7,161 nucleotides of DNA from Methanobacterium sp. UBA8 (GCA_002509665.1 DADN01000236.1:178-7338), one strand, 5' to 3'; numbered from the stretch's first letter, positions 1-6,166 are shown. Notes: generated from the sequence alone by a model not told the origin. Numbers and translations are program-made.

Positions 1-32
1 AAAGAACTTTATTATTCAATAATAACAAATTA

Positions 33-40
33 TTTATATG
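33..40 (+). promoter_or_regulatory. Candidate TATA box for the GT2 glycosyltransferase gene
   Basis: TTTATATG resembles the archaeal TATA consensus. It would place transcription start near position 62 and give a leader of about 50 nt before the ATG at 116. A second AT-rich match (TATAAAAG, 89-96) is too close to the ATG for a normal TATA-to-start distance with a leader. The region is very AT-rich, so chance matches are likely. Confidence 0.35.
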
Positions 41-115
41 CAAACTAAGAACTAATTAATATATACTAATTTTAATCTATTAGTCAAGTATAAAAGGGGA
101 TAAAAAGGGAAAAAA

Positions 116-1069
116 ATGACTAAAATAACGGCCATACTGCCTGCCTACAATGAGGAGGTATCCCTCGGGAGTATTGTACTCCATACTAAAAAATACGTAG
201 ACAATATAATTGTAATTGATGACGGCAGTACTGACAATACTGTAGAAATCGCCACACTTGCAGGGGCTGAAGTGATAAGTCATTCTTTTAATAAAGGGAA
301 AGGTGCAGCATTAAAAACTGGTTTTGAAGCTGCAAGAGCCTCTGAAGTTATAGTAACTATAGATTCTGATGGACAGCACAATCCTGAAGAAATACCAAAA
401 CTAATAAATCCTATACTAAACGGCGAAGCCGATATTGTAAACGGCAGCAGATATATTAACGGGAATAAAAAAGATACTCCGTCCTACAGGCGTGTCGGCC
501 AAACAGTTCTGGATAAGGCCACCAATTTAAGCAGCGGGCTTGATATTACTGACAGCCAAAGTGGATTTAGAGCTTTTGCAAGACATACAATGCCTGCATT
601 CAGATTCAGCTGTATTGATTTTGGTATAGAAAGTGAAATGTTAATGGATGCTGCAAATGCAGGGCTTCGAATCAAAGAAGTTGAAATTAGTGTTAGATAT
701 GATGTAGATGGTTCTACAAAAAACCCTGTAAGCCATGGTGTAGGCGTGCTGATGAGAGTAATAAATGATCTTGAATTTCAAAGACCTTTATATTATTTTA
801 CGCTGCCGGGATCTATAATAATCATTATAGGAGTAATATTAGGCCTTGTATTCTTTGGAGATTATTTAGGCGGGACAACAAAGAGTTTGGCCCCTACGGT
901 TATCGCCATAATGATGACGTTGGTAGGAGGATTTTTAGCATTTACAGGAATAATTCTAGATTCCATGACCCGAATGATAAACAGAGTTGTAAATGATCCC
1001 CATTATGACATCCGTGCCGGTGAAATTTCCAGTAATTCGGAACATAAAGTTAAACAACAGGGCAAATAA
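116..1069 (+). CDS. Family 2 glycosyltransferase, dolichol/polyprenyl-phosphate sugar synthase type, membrane anchored
   Basis: The protein (317 aa) is a GT-A fold transferase that probably moves a sugar from a nucleotide donor to a polyprenyl (dolichyl) phosphate on the cytoplasmic face of the membrane. Seen in the sequence: the N-terminal AYNEE start of the fold (10-14), the IDDGSTDNT nucleotide-binding motif (34-42), the metal-binding DSD in IDSDGQHNP (82-90), and the acceptor-side DSQSGFRAF block (146-154), all typical of DPM/DPG-like enzymes. Two hydrophobic segments follow at about 231-248 and 261-281, then a short charged tail. Length fits archaeal DPM-like proteins with a two-helix anchor. 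The ATG at 116 is preceded by a weak purine-rich site (AGGGA, 106-110). The next gene, a multi-pass membrane protein, lies 197 bp downstream in the same direction, which suggests a surface glycosylation role. The sugar (mannose, glucose or other) cannot be told from sequence. Confidence 0.88.
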   Translation: MTKITAILPAYNEEVSLGSIVLHTKKYVDNIIVIDDGSTDNTVEIATLAGAEVISHSFNKGKGAALKTGFEAARASEVIVTIDSDGQHNPEEIPKLINPILNGEADIVNGSRYINGNKKDTPSYRRVGQTVLDKATNLSSGLDITDSQSGFRAFARHTMPAFRFSCIDFGIESEMLMDAANAGLRIKEVEISVRYDVDGSTKNPVSHGVGVLMRVINDLEFQRPLYYFTLPGSIIIIIGVILGLVFFGDYLGGTTKSLAPTVIAIMMTLVGGFLAFTGIILDSMTRMINRVVNDPHYDIRAGEISSNSEHKVKQQGK

Positions 1070-1083
1070 CTGTAGAAATACAT

Positions 1084-1097
1084 ATTTATTCTTTTTT
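1084..1097 (+). terminator. Oligo-T terminator candidate after the GT2 gene
   Basis: A T-rich stretch ending in six consecutive Ts (1092-1097) lies about 20 nt after the stop codon. Archaeal RNA polymerase can terminate at such tracts without a hairpin, and none is visible here. Confidence 0.4.
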
Positions 1098-1235
1098 AAT
1101 GAATGATTAGTACTTATTTTATATTTTAGTGAAATATACAAAATAATAATCAAAAAAAATTATGTATTATATTTATTGTTAAAAATGCTCAATTCTTTTA
1201 ATGAATTTAAGATTATAGTATATTATTAGGCATGC

Positions 1236-1243
1236 TTTTTATA
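1236..1243 (+). promoter_or_regulatory. TATA box positioned for a leaderless mRNA
   Basis: TTTTTATA is centred about 27 bp upstream of the ATG at 1267, the usual distance from an archaeal TATA box to the transcription start. No ribosome-binding site is visible between this box and the ATG. Together these suggest that the transcript starts at or very near the first base of the coding region. Confidence 0.45.
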
Positions 1244-1266
1244 GGAAAAATACTATAATTATTGTA

Positions 1267-2853
1267 ATGTTTAATTATAAAAATGTTAATAAAAATTTTT
1301 TAATTATTATTCCCTCAATCATAGCATTTTTCATAGGGCTGATTCCAACATTACAGTATGGATGGCCTTTAAGCTGGGATATAATCCACCACATACATAT
1401 TGCGGAAGTATATGCCCAGTACGGGTTTACGCTTACAGATCCGTTAATAAGTCTACAAAACGGGCCGCAAAAAATAGGATATGTCCCATTATTCCATTTA
1501 TTTATTGCAGCTATTGGATACATTACAAAAATGAATTATTTCTTGATAGCACGGTGTTTACAGCCTTTAATAGCAGCAGGTATCGTATTATCAGTTTCAT
1601 ATGTAGGATACAAATTTTATGGATTAACTGCAGGAGTTTCTGCAGGTTTTTTAATATTATCAAGTAATTTAGTTAACAGGATAGTTTTACCTATCCCGGA
1701 AAATATAGCATTGATCATCTTCCCTATTGCAGTATATTTATTTTATATATCTCTAAAAAGAGACACATATAAATATGCATTAATATCTGGAATAATATTC
1801 ATTTTAATGGCATTAATCCACCAATCAGCTGCATTTTTATTATTTTTAACAATAACCTCCTTTATTATCGTTAAATCCATTTTAAATAAAGATATACATG
1901 TTTTTAAGAAGTATATTGCGTGGATATTACCTCCAGTTTGTGCAGCAGCTATAGCATTACTATCTGTCCTAATTCTAGATCCTCATATCATTCAAAATAT
2001 ACTGCATAATGGAATAGGTGCTGTAACTGGTTATAAGGACTCAATTTCATACAGTTACAACCAGCCTTTAGATCTGATTCATTACATATGGCAATTAGGC
2101 ATTATAGTACTATTATTTGCATTTATAGGTGCATTAGCCACATATAAATTAGATTTACAAAAAACAATGAAAGATAAAGCTGTTCTTTTAATTGTATGGA
2201 TAGTTGTCATGTTTATATTCAGTAAAATAAACTGGTTTGGGCTTAATATGGTATCTTACAGAGTCCTTATTTATATACTGCTACCTCTCTCAATATTAGG
2301 CGGCTTCGGCTTGTATCAAACGTACAAATGGATAAAAGAAAAGAAAATATCAAGTTTACCATTAGGACATTTATTATTAGGAGCAATATTCTTATTCGCA
2401 GCGATAAACGGTGCATTAATAGCAAGCAACCCTAAAACAGCTACTTTTGGAGCTCAAACAGAGTTTGGAACCATAAGTATAGCACCGCCATCTGCTTCTG
2501 AAATAGATTTAGCAAACTGGTTCCATAAAAATGGAGATAAAAACAAAAGAATCGTGATATCCAACTATTATTCTGGAATGTTTTTAGTAGCAGACACTGG
2601 ACAGCCTCTATTGAGGTATAATCGCGCTTTGATCGGTAAAGTCAATCAATCCTCACTGATTAAAGGAAATATAGGTTACCTTGTATATGACAAACGGTTA
2701 AAGTTCTCTTCAAGTAATCAGACTTATCGTACAGAACCTGGAGGACTGATATATTTCAGTAAAGACATTCACCAGATTATACCAAAGTATGCAAAAATAG
2801 TGTATGAAAACAATGATTTTATAGTATGTAGGGTTCAAACTACAAATACATAA
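1267..2853 (+). CDS. Multi-pass membrane protein of GT-C-like architecture, possible lipid-linked-sugar glycosyltransferase
   Basis: The protein (528 aa) has about 11-12 predicted membrane segments (roughly 11-29, 75-86, 96-115, 120-140, 145-162, 169-185, 188-204, 216-237, 270-292, 304-321, 332-350, 365-386) and a soluble C-terminal domain of about 140 residues. This layout matches GT-C glycosyltransferases, which use polyprenyl-linked sugars on the outer face. After the first helix there is an acidic/histidine loop, SWDIIHHIHIAE (36-47), where GT-C enzymes usually carry a catalytic Asp or Glu, and a PE pair at 144-145. I do not recognise an exact family; the GT-C call is inference from topology and from the GT2 gene upstream. 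Other possibilities are a flippase, a polymerase or an uncharacterised DUF protein. The start has no ribosome-binding site but a well-placed TATA box. Codon use is as AT-rich as its neighbours, and the frame is intact. Confidence 0.6.
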   Translation: MFNYKNVNKNFLIIIPSIIAFFIGLIPTLQYGWPLSWDIIHHIHIAEVYAQYGFTLTDPLISLQNGPQKIGYVPLFHLFIAAIGYITKMNYFLIARCLQPLIAAGIVLSVSYVGYKFYGLTAGVSAGFLILSSNLVNRIVLPIPENIALIIFPIAVYLFYISLKRDTYKYALISGIIFILMALIHQSAAFLLFLTITSFIIVKSILNKDIHVFKKYIAWILPPVCAAAIALLSVLILDPHIIQNILHNGIGAVTGYKDSISYSYNQPLDLIHYIWQLGIIVLLFAFIGALATYKLDLQKTMKDKAVLLIVWIVVMFIFSKINWFGLNMVSYRVLIYILLPLSILGGFGLYQTYKWIKEKKISSLPLGHLLLGAIFLFAAINGALIASNPKTATFGAQTEFGTISIAPPSASEIDLANWFHKNGDKNKRIVISNYYSGMFLVADTGQPLLRYNRALIGKVNQSSLIKGNIGYLVYDKRLKFSSSNQTYRTEPGGLIYFSKDIHQIIPKYAKIVYENNDFIVCRVQTTNT

Positions 2854-2883
2854 ATACAACATTTCAAGTAGAACTTAGCTATG

Positions 2884-2897
2884 TTTTTATATAAAAA
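2884..2897. repeat. Perfect 14-bp AT palindrome between the membrane-protein gene and the DUF166 gene
   Basis: TTTTTATATAAAAA reads the same on both strands and begins with a T5 tract 31 bases after the stop codon at 2853. It could help terminate the upstream transcript, act as a TATA-like element or bind a regulator. In such AT-rich DNA chance is also plausible. Confidence 0.35.
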
Positions 2898-2972
2898 TAA
2901 TCATACAATTAACCAGTTTTCTCTTTTAATCAGGGTATAAAACATTTTAATTTCATAAAATAAGCAAATAAA

Positions 2973-2980
2973 TTTAAAAG
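2973..2980 (+). promoter_or_regulatory. Candidate TATA box for the DUF166-cbiF operon
   Basis: TTTAAAAG is preceded by a purine-rich stretch (AGCAAATAAA, approximate BRE position). It would set transcription start near 3002-3004, leaving a leader of about 14 nt that just contains the ribosome-binding site at 3007-3010. Confidence 0.45.
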
Positions 2981-3006
2981 GGAATCCATATCATTTTTAA
3001 ATTTCC

Positions 3007-3010
3007 GAGG
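3007..3010 (+). promoter_or_regulatory. Ribosome-binding site of the DUF166 gene
   Basis: GAGG lies 6 nt before the ATG at 3017, good Shine-Dalgarno spacing for a methanogen. It supports this ATG as the true start. Confidence 0.55.
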
Positions 3011-3016
3011 CTTAAA

Positions 3017-3910
3017 ATGAATATATTTATACTAACATCTGGGAAGTATGGTTCACGCATTATAAACCATATATCTAAAATGGGACTTGCGTCTTCCATA
3101 GTAGGAATACATGAAGTCCCTGGAGATTTACCTGAATTTATAGATGATGTCACCAGATATGTTCCAGATAATCTTCCTGAAGCAGATTTGATCATTTCTA
3201 TTGGATTATATGGTGATATAAATATGATTATACCTCCTATTGCATCTAAAAGTGGAGCAAAATCCATAATTGTCCCAATACATGACCCAAAACAAATTCC
3301 AGCAGGCCTCCAGAGGGAAATAGAAAGTGAGACACAAGATGCCAGAATAGTGTTTCCAAAGCCTTTCTGTTCACTTGAGCCGGTTGGAGACAAATATATA
3401 GATGAATTTGTAGAATCCTTTGGAAAGCCAGAACTTGAAATCAAAGCGGATAACCTAATAAGACATGTTGAAGTTAAAAGAGGTGCTCCCTGCGGTTCAA
3501 CATGGTTTGTGGCAGAAAAATTAAAAAATGTACCTGTTGATGAAGCTGAATTTGAGGCGGGGGGTAGATACCATAATTATCCATGTTTAGCATCCATGGA
3601 TATTGATCCTCAAATTGGAGACACATTATTACACATTGCAGGTTACAGGATCAAAGAAGCTGTAAAGAGAGAACTTGGATTTGCAGCAAAATCCGCTGTC
3701 GTCAGTGAAGAAATCTGCCAGGGTGGAGATAACTGCAGTCATATTTGCTATGAAGTATGCCCCCTAAGAGATGAAACTGTTAAGATCAAAGAAAATGGCA
3801 AAGTAGAAATTAATGCAAATTCATGCGGATACTGTTCAATTTGCGTTCAAAAATGTCCATTTGAAGCTATTACAATTAAAAACAACGTAAACTTAAAAAG
3901 AAGTGAATGA
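3017..3910 (+). CDS. DUF166 family protein with C-terminal ferredoxin-like iron-sulfur domain
   Basis: The 297-aa protein has an N-terminal DUF166 domain (about 1-225) starting MNIFILTSGKYGSR, and a cysteine-rich tail. The tail holds a canonical [4Fe-4S] motif C270-x2-C273-x2-C276-x3-C280-P, and before it a looser set C234-x5-C240-x3-C244-x3-C248-P that may bind a second cluster. C159 in GAPCGSTW and C190 are further possible functional cysteines. DUF166 has no settled biochemical function; some database entries call it thymidylate synthase, which nothing seen here supports. A cytoplasmic redox or electron-transfer role is inferred from the clusters. The stop codon ends one base before the cbiF ATG, so the two are almost certainly co-transcribed and translationally coupled, which suggests a link to corrinoid metabolism. 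No in-frame stop or sign of damage. Confidence 0.85.
   Translation: MNIFILTSGKYGSRIINHISKMGLASSIVGIHEVPGDLPEFIDDVTRYVPDNLPEADLIISIGLYGDINMIIPPIASKSGAKSIIVPIHDPKQIPAGLQREIESETQDARIVFPKPFCSLEPVGDKYIDEFVESFGKPELEIKADNLIRHVEVKRGAPCGSTWFVAEKLKNVPVDEAEFEAGGRYHNYPCLASMDIDPQIGDTLLHIAGYRIKEAVKRELGFAAKSAVVSEEICQGGDNCSHICYEVCPLRDETVKIKENGKVEINANSCGYCSICVQKCPFEAITIKNNVNLKRSE
3903..3906 (+). promoter_or_regulatory. Internal ribosome-binding site that favours the ATG start of cbiF
   Basis: GTGA, matching the core of the archaeal Shine-Dalgarno (GGTGA), lies inside the end of the DUF166 gene, 5 nt before the ATG at 3912. The same GTG could be read as an alternative start three codons upstream, but using it as ribosome-binding site agrees better with the usual protein start of the family. 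Confidence 0.45.
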
Positions 3911-3911
3911 A

Positions 3912-4682
3912 ATGGAAGGAAAAGTAATATTTATAGGTGCAGGACCTGGAGATCCTGAACTTTTAACCGTTAAAGGCCAGAAGGCATTAAAAAATGCAGA
4001 TATTATCATTTATGCAGGGTCACTTGTAAATAAAGAAGTTCTAAGTGTAGCTAAAGAAACAGCTGAAATATATAACAGCGCCTCCATGAACCTGGATGAA
4101 ATTCTGGAAATAATGGATACACAAACAAAACAGGGCAAAATCATTGCAAGAGTACATACAGGAGATCCATCCATATATGGAGCAATAGGGGAACAGATTG
4201 AATTTTTAAGGTACAATAATATAAATTTTGAAATTATTCCAGGTGTAAGCTCTTTATTTGCAACTGCAGCTGCACTTGAATCTGAATTAACACTGCCTGA
4301 AGTATCACAGACAGTTATTATAACACGACCTGAAGGTAGAACCCCTAAACCAGAATCCGAATCCATCAAAGGACTTGCAAAGCACAATGCTACCATGTGC
4401 ATCTTTTTAGGAATTCACATGATTGAAAATGTCGTCTCTGATCTTTTAACCCACTATTCTGAAGATACCCCAGTTGCAGTTGTTAAGAAGGCCTCATGGA
4501 ATGACCAGTTGATTGTTAAAGGCACTTTAAATGATATTGCTTCTAAAGTTAAAGAAGCTGGAATTGAAAAGACAGCGATTATAATAGTAGGTAACGTTCT
4601 TGATCCTGGTGATATTACTCCTTCCAAACTCTACGATGCTGAATTTACACATGAATACCGGAAAGGGCGTAAAAACAAATAA
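3912..4682 (+). CDS. cbiF: Cobalt-precorrin-4 C11-methyltransferase
   Basis: CbiF uses S-adenosylmethionine to methylate C-11 of cobalt-precorrin-4 in the anaerobic (early cobalt) route to cobalamin, in the cytoplasm. The 256-aa product shows the tetrapyrrole methylase hallmarks: the N-terminal GAGPGDPELLTVKG loop (9-22), the central RVHTGDPSIYGA block (80-91), PGVSSLFATAAAL (110-122), and ITRPEGRTP (137-145), which fits the CbiF/CobM subfamily rather than CbiL, CbiH or CbiE. Length is normal for the family. I chose the ATG at 3912; a GTG at 3903 in the same frame would add three residues and overlap DUF166. The gene follows DUF166 with a 1-nt gap. Methanogens need corrinoids for methyltransferases, so the gene is expected, but no other cobalamin gene is in the window, so the pathway genes are scattered or lie elsewhere. 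Confidence 0.93.
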   Translation: MEGKVIFIGAGPGDPELLTVKGQKALKNADIIIYAGSLVNKEVLSVAKETAEIYNSASMNLDEILEIMDTQTKQGKIIARVHTGDPSIYGAIGEQIEFLRYNNINFEIIPGVSSLFATAAALESELTLPEVSQTVIITRPEGRTPKPESESIKGLAKHNATMCIFLGIHMIENVVSDLLTHYSEDTPVAVVKKASWNDQLIVKGTLNDIASKVKEAGIEKTAIIIVGNVLDPGDITPSKLYDAEFTHEYRKGRKNK

Positions 4683-4716
4683 TAAAATTACCAGATAAGA
4701 TAAATATCAGAATGTC

Positions 4717-4724
4717 TATATAAA
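4717..4724 (+). promoter_or_regulatory. TATA box of the surface-protein gene
   Basis: TATATAAA is a strong archaeal TATA match. It predicts transcription start near 4747, only a few bases before the first possible start codon (TTG 4751) or about 19 nt before the second (TTG 4766). Confidence 0.5.
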
Positions 4725-4732
4725 TATTAAAC

Positions 4733-4739
4733 TTTTTTT
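4733..4739 (+). terminator. T7 terminator tract after cbiF
   Basis: Seven consecutive Ts lie about 50 nt after the cbiF stop, with no clear hairpin. The tract sits between the TATA box at 4717-4724 and the predicted transcription start of the next gene, so it could end the DUF166-cbiF transcript without being part of the downstream mRNA. Confidence 0.5.
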
Positions 4740-4750
4740 AACCTAAAACT

Positions 4751-6010
4751 TTGGAAGTAAGAAACTTGAGTTATATAAATAAACTAAAAGAATGGTTCAA
4801 AGGACAGAGCAATACTAATAAAGCAGTGCTGGGATTAAGTGTATTTTGTATATGTGCTTTAGTATTCATTGTAATGGCAGGAATACTGGTTCCAGATATT
4901 ACTTACTTATCTTTAGAGACATCTAACGCACAAATAGATAGCAGTACTCTTGGGTATACTATAAACGGCTCCTCAGAGCCAAATGCTCGAGTTTTTCTAT
5001 ATGATGCTGATTTAAACTTAAATAAAGTGCCAGTTAAGGTAGATAATAATGGTAACTTTAATTATAATCTTAACATTCCACTTAATGTCACTGATACCAA
5101 AGTTTCTGTAGTTTCACAGGTACATGGAAAATATGAAGTTTCCCAGGATATGGAAATACAACGTCCGTTAACATTTCTTTCAATTAAACCCCTGCAGGAA
5201 CTCAATTATAAAAATAAAAGTCTTGTACTGGAAGGTAAAAGCGAACCTGGCGCTACCATTTATATTATCTCAAATATGACCTTAAGAAGTAATCTTAATC
5301 TTCAAAGCTATGTAGATACAGCTTTTAATGATCCAGTGATTAATAACATCACTTTAAAGGCTGATTCCAACGGGTATTTTAAACAGAAGTTCTATGTTCC
5401 ACTGAATTCTACATCAGCTTACTTTAACGTAACTGCTGCATCTACAGGTAAACGTGACAGTAATCAAATTCAAAATGTCACCAGGGATTATGATATATTT
5501 CCATCAATTATGTCAATTTTTAACAACAGCTATCTCTCAAACAGTATTAAAATGAAAAATGTTACTGGAAAAGGCTTTTCAATTAGTTACCCTGCAGTAT
5601 GGGAAAAGCAATCCTATAAAAATGCAGGAAAAGATGCTAGATTGTATTTAGTATATGGAAACAGTGTTGAAGCTATAGTCTGGTATGGTAAAATTGGTAA
5701 TGAGTTTGGAAACTCGCTTCAAGATTATAAAAACACGCAGGATGTGCATATACGTACATGGTGGGGCGGAGTCGAGGTTTTTGAGCAGGATATAAATTAT
5801 AACGGTATAACTGGGTTTAGAACCATATACAAATGCCAGAATAATCCAGTATTTTCTAACGATATAGCGGCGCCGTTTTACATAGACAGGACAACAATTA
5901 CAAAGGATAATGTAAATGTATATGAACTGCAGTTAATGGTTTTCAGCGACTATTATGAAAAAGATGATTATTTAATTGAACAAACTGTAAAAAGCTTTAA
6001 AATTACATAA
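4751..6010 (+). CDS. Membrane-anchored surface protein with two Ig-like repeats and a PsbP-like C-terminal domain
   Basis: The protein (419 aa from the first TTG) has a short basic cytoplasmic start, one membrane helix (about 25-46), and a long outer part. Two Ig-like repeats (about 68-126 and 156-233) share the order G-x-SEP-x-A, then D-[NS]-NG-[NY]-F, then PLN-x-T. The C-terminal domain (about 273-419) begins GKGFSISYPAVWE and ends KSFKIT, resembling the PsbP/Mog1-like domains found in secreted proteins of Methanobacteriales. Ten N-x-S/T sequons lie in residues 72-272 and none in the PsbP-like domain, so heavy N-glycosylation of the stalk is likely. A role in the cell envelope is inferred; no enzymatic motif is seen. 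There is no ATG near the start: the codon is TTG at 4751 or TTG at 4766, the latter preceded by GGAAG. The gene has its own TATA box and is followed by a terminator-like hairpin. Confidence 0.75.
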   Translation: MEVRNLSYINKLKEWFKGQSNTNKAVLGLSVFCICALVFIVMAGILVPDITYLSLETSNAQIDSSTLGYTINGSSEPNARVFLYDADLNLNKVPVKVDNNGNFNYNLNIPLNVTDTKVSVVSQVHGKYEVSQDMEIQRPLTFLSIKPLQELNYKNKSLVLEGKSEPGATIYIISNMTLRSNLNLQSYVDTAFNDPVINNITLKADSNGYFKQKFYVPLNSTSAYFNVTAASTGKRDSNQIQNVTRDYDIFPSIMSIFNNSYLSNSIKMKNVTGKGFSISYPAVWEKQSYKNAGKDARLYLVYGNSVEAIVWYGKIGNEFGNSLQDYKNTQDVHIRTWWGGVEVFEQDINYNGITGFRTIYKCQNNPVFSNDIAAPFYIDRTTITKDNVNVYELQLMVFSDYYEKDDYLIEQTVKSFKIT

Positions 6011-6031
6011 TTTGATTAAATTCATTGATTC

Positions 6032-6059
6032 AGAGGCGCTTAGCCTTTACTCTCTTTTT
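6032..6059 (+). terminator. Hairpin plus T-tract after the surface-protein gene
   Basis: An imperfect 6-bp stem (6032-6037 with 6043-6048, one G-T pair, loop GCTTA) is followed by a T-rich tail ending in five Ts (6055-6059). It starts 22 bases after the stop codon and would separate this gene from the MarR gene. Confidence 0.45.
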
Positions 6060-6082
6060 ATATGGAATCTAATTTCATAAAG

Positions 6083-6090
6083 TTTATATT
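6083..6090 (+). promoter_or_regulatory. TATA box of the MarR gene
   Basis: TTTATATT with a purine-rich element just before it (ATAAAG) is a good archaeal TATA/BRE pair. It predicts transcription start near 6112, between the two operator-like sites at 6099-6110 and 6119-6130. Confidence 0.5.
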
Positions 6091-6098
6091 CTTATTAG

Positions 6099-6110
6099 GC
6101 AATATGTTAT
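6099..6110. promoter_or_regulatory. Second, imperfect copy of the MarR operator candidate
   Basis: GCAATATGTTAT matches the palindrome at 6119-6130 in 9 of 12 positions and begins exactly 20 bp before it, about two helical turns, so both would face the same side of DNA. It lies between the TATA box and the predicted transcription start. Confidence 0.4.
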
Positions 6111-6118
6111 TCATACAG

Positions 6119-6130
6119 GTAATATATTAC
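6119..6130. promoter_or_regulatory. Perfect 12-bp palindrome, candidate MarR autoregulatory operator
   Basis: GTAATATATTAC is identical on both strands. It lies about 30 bp downstream of the TATA box and 40 bp upstream of the MarR start codon. MarR proteins bind as dimers to short inverted repeats and often repress their own gene, so this position is what autorepression would require. Confidence 0.5.
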
Positions 6131-6158
6131 ATATACATGGAAAATACAAAATATCTAT

Positions 6159-6166
6159 GAGCTGAT
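6159..6166 (+). promoter_or_regulatory. Ribosome-binding site of the MarR gene
   Basis: GAGCTGAT differs by one base from GAGGTGAT, the archaeal Shine-Dalgarno, and ends 4 nt before the ATG at 6171, supporting this start over the later in-frame ATG at 6210. Confidence 0.5.

Noticed and set aside
484..675. Minus-strand open frame inside the GT2 gene
   Set aside because: It lies entirely within a gene with clear catalytic motifs and shows no domain of its own; it is a shadow frame.
1151..1160. A8 run as a minus-strand terminator
   Set aside because: No minus-strand gene ends nearby, so there is nothing for it to terminate; AT-rich spacer is the simpler explanation.
1362..1667. Second plus-strand frame overlapping the membrane-protein gene
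   Set aside because: The reading is a frame-shifted shadow of the 528-aa protein; the main frame is intact and hydrophobic in a membrane-protein pattern, so no frameshift is implied.
2974..3444. Long (156 codon) minus-strand frame across the DUF166 start
   Set aside because: It is antisense to a recognised family with a good ribosome-binding site, and has no recognisable domain.
3017..3910. Thymidylate synthase label for the DUF166 protein
   Set aside because: No ThyA or ThyX motif is visible, and the iron-sulfur tail is not part of those enzymes; the label seems to be inherited database naming.
3903..3911. GTG at 3903 as the start of cbiF
   Set aside because: It is in frame, but the ATG at 3912 directly follows the DUF166 stop, is preceded by GTGA at proper spacing, and gives the usual short N-terminus before the GAGPGDPE loop. 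Not fully excluded.
4010..4402. Minus-strand frame of 130 codons inside cbiF
   Set aside because: It overlaps the conserved CbiF motifs completely; shadow frame.
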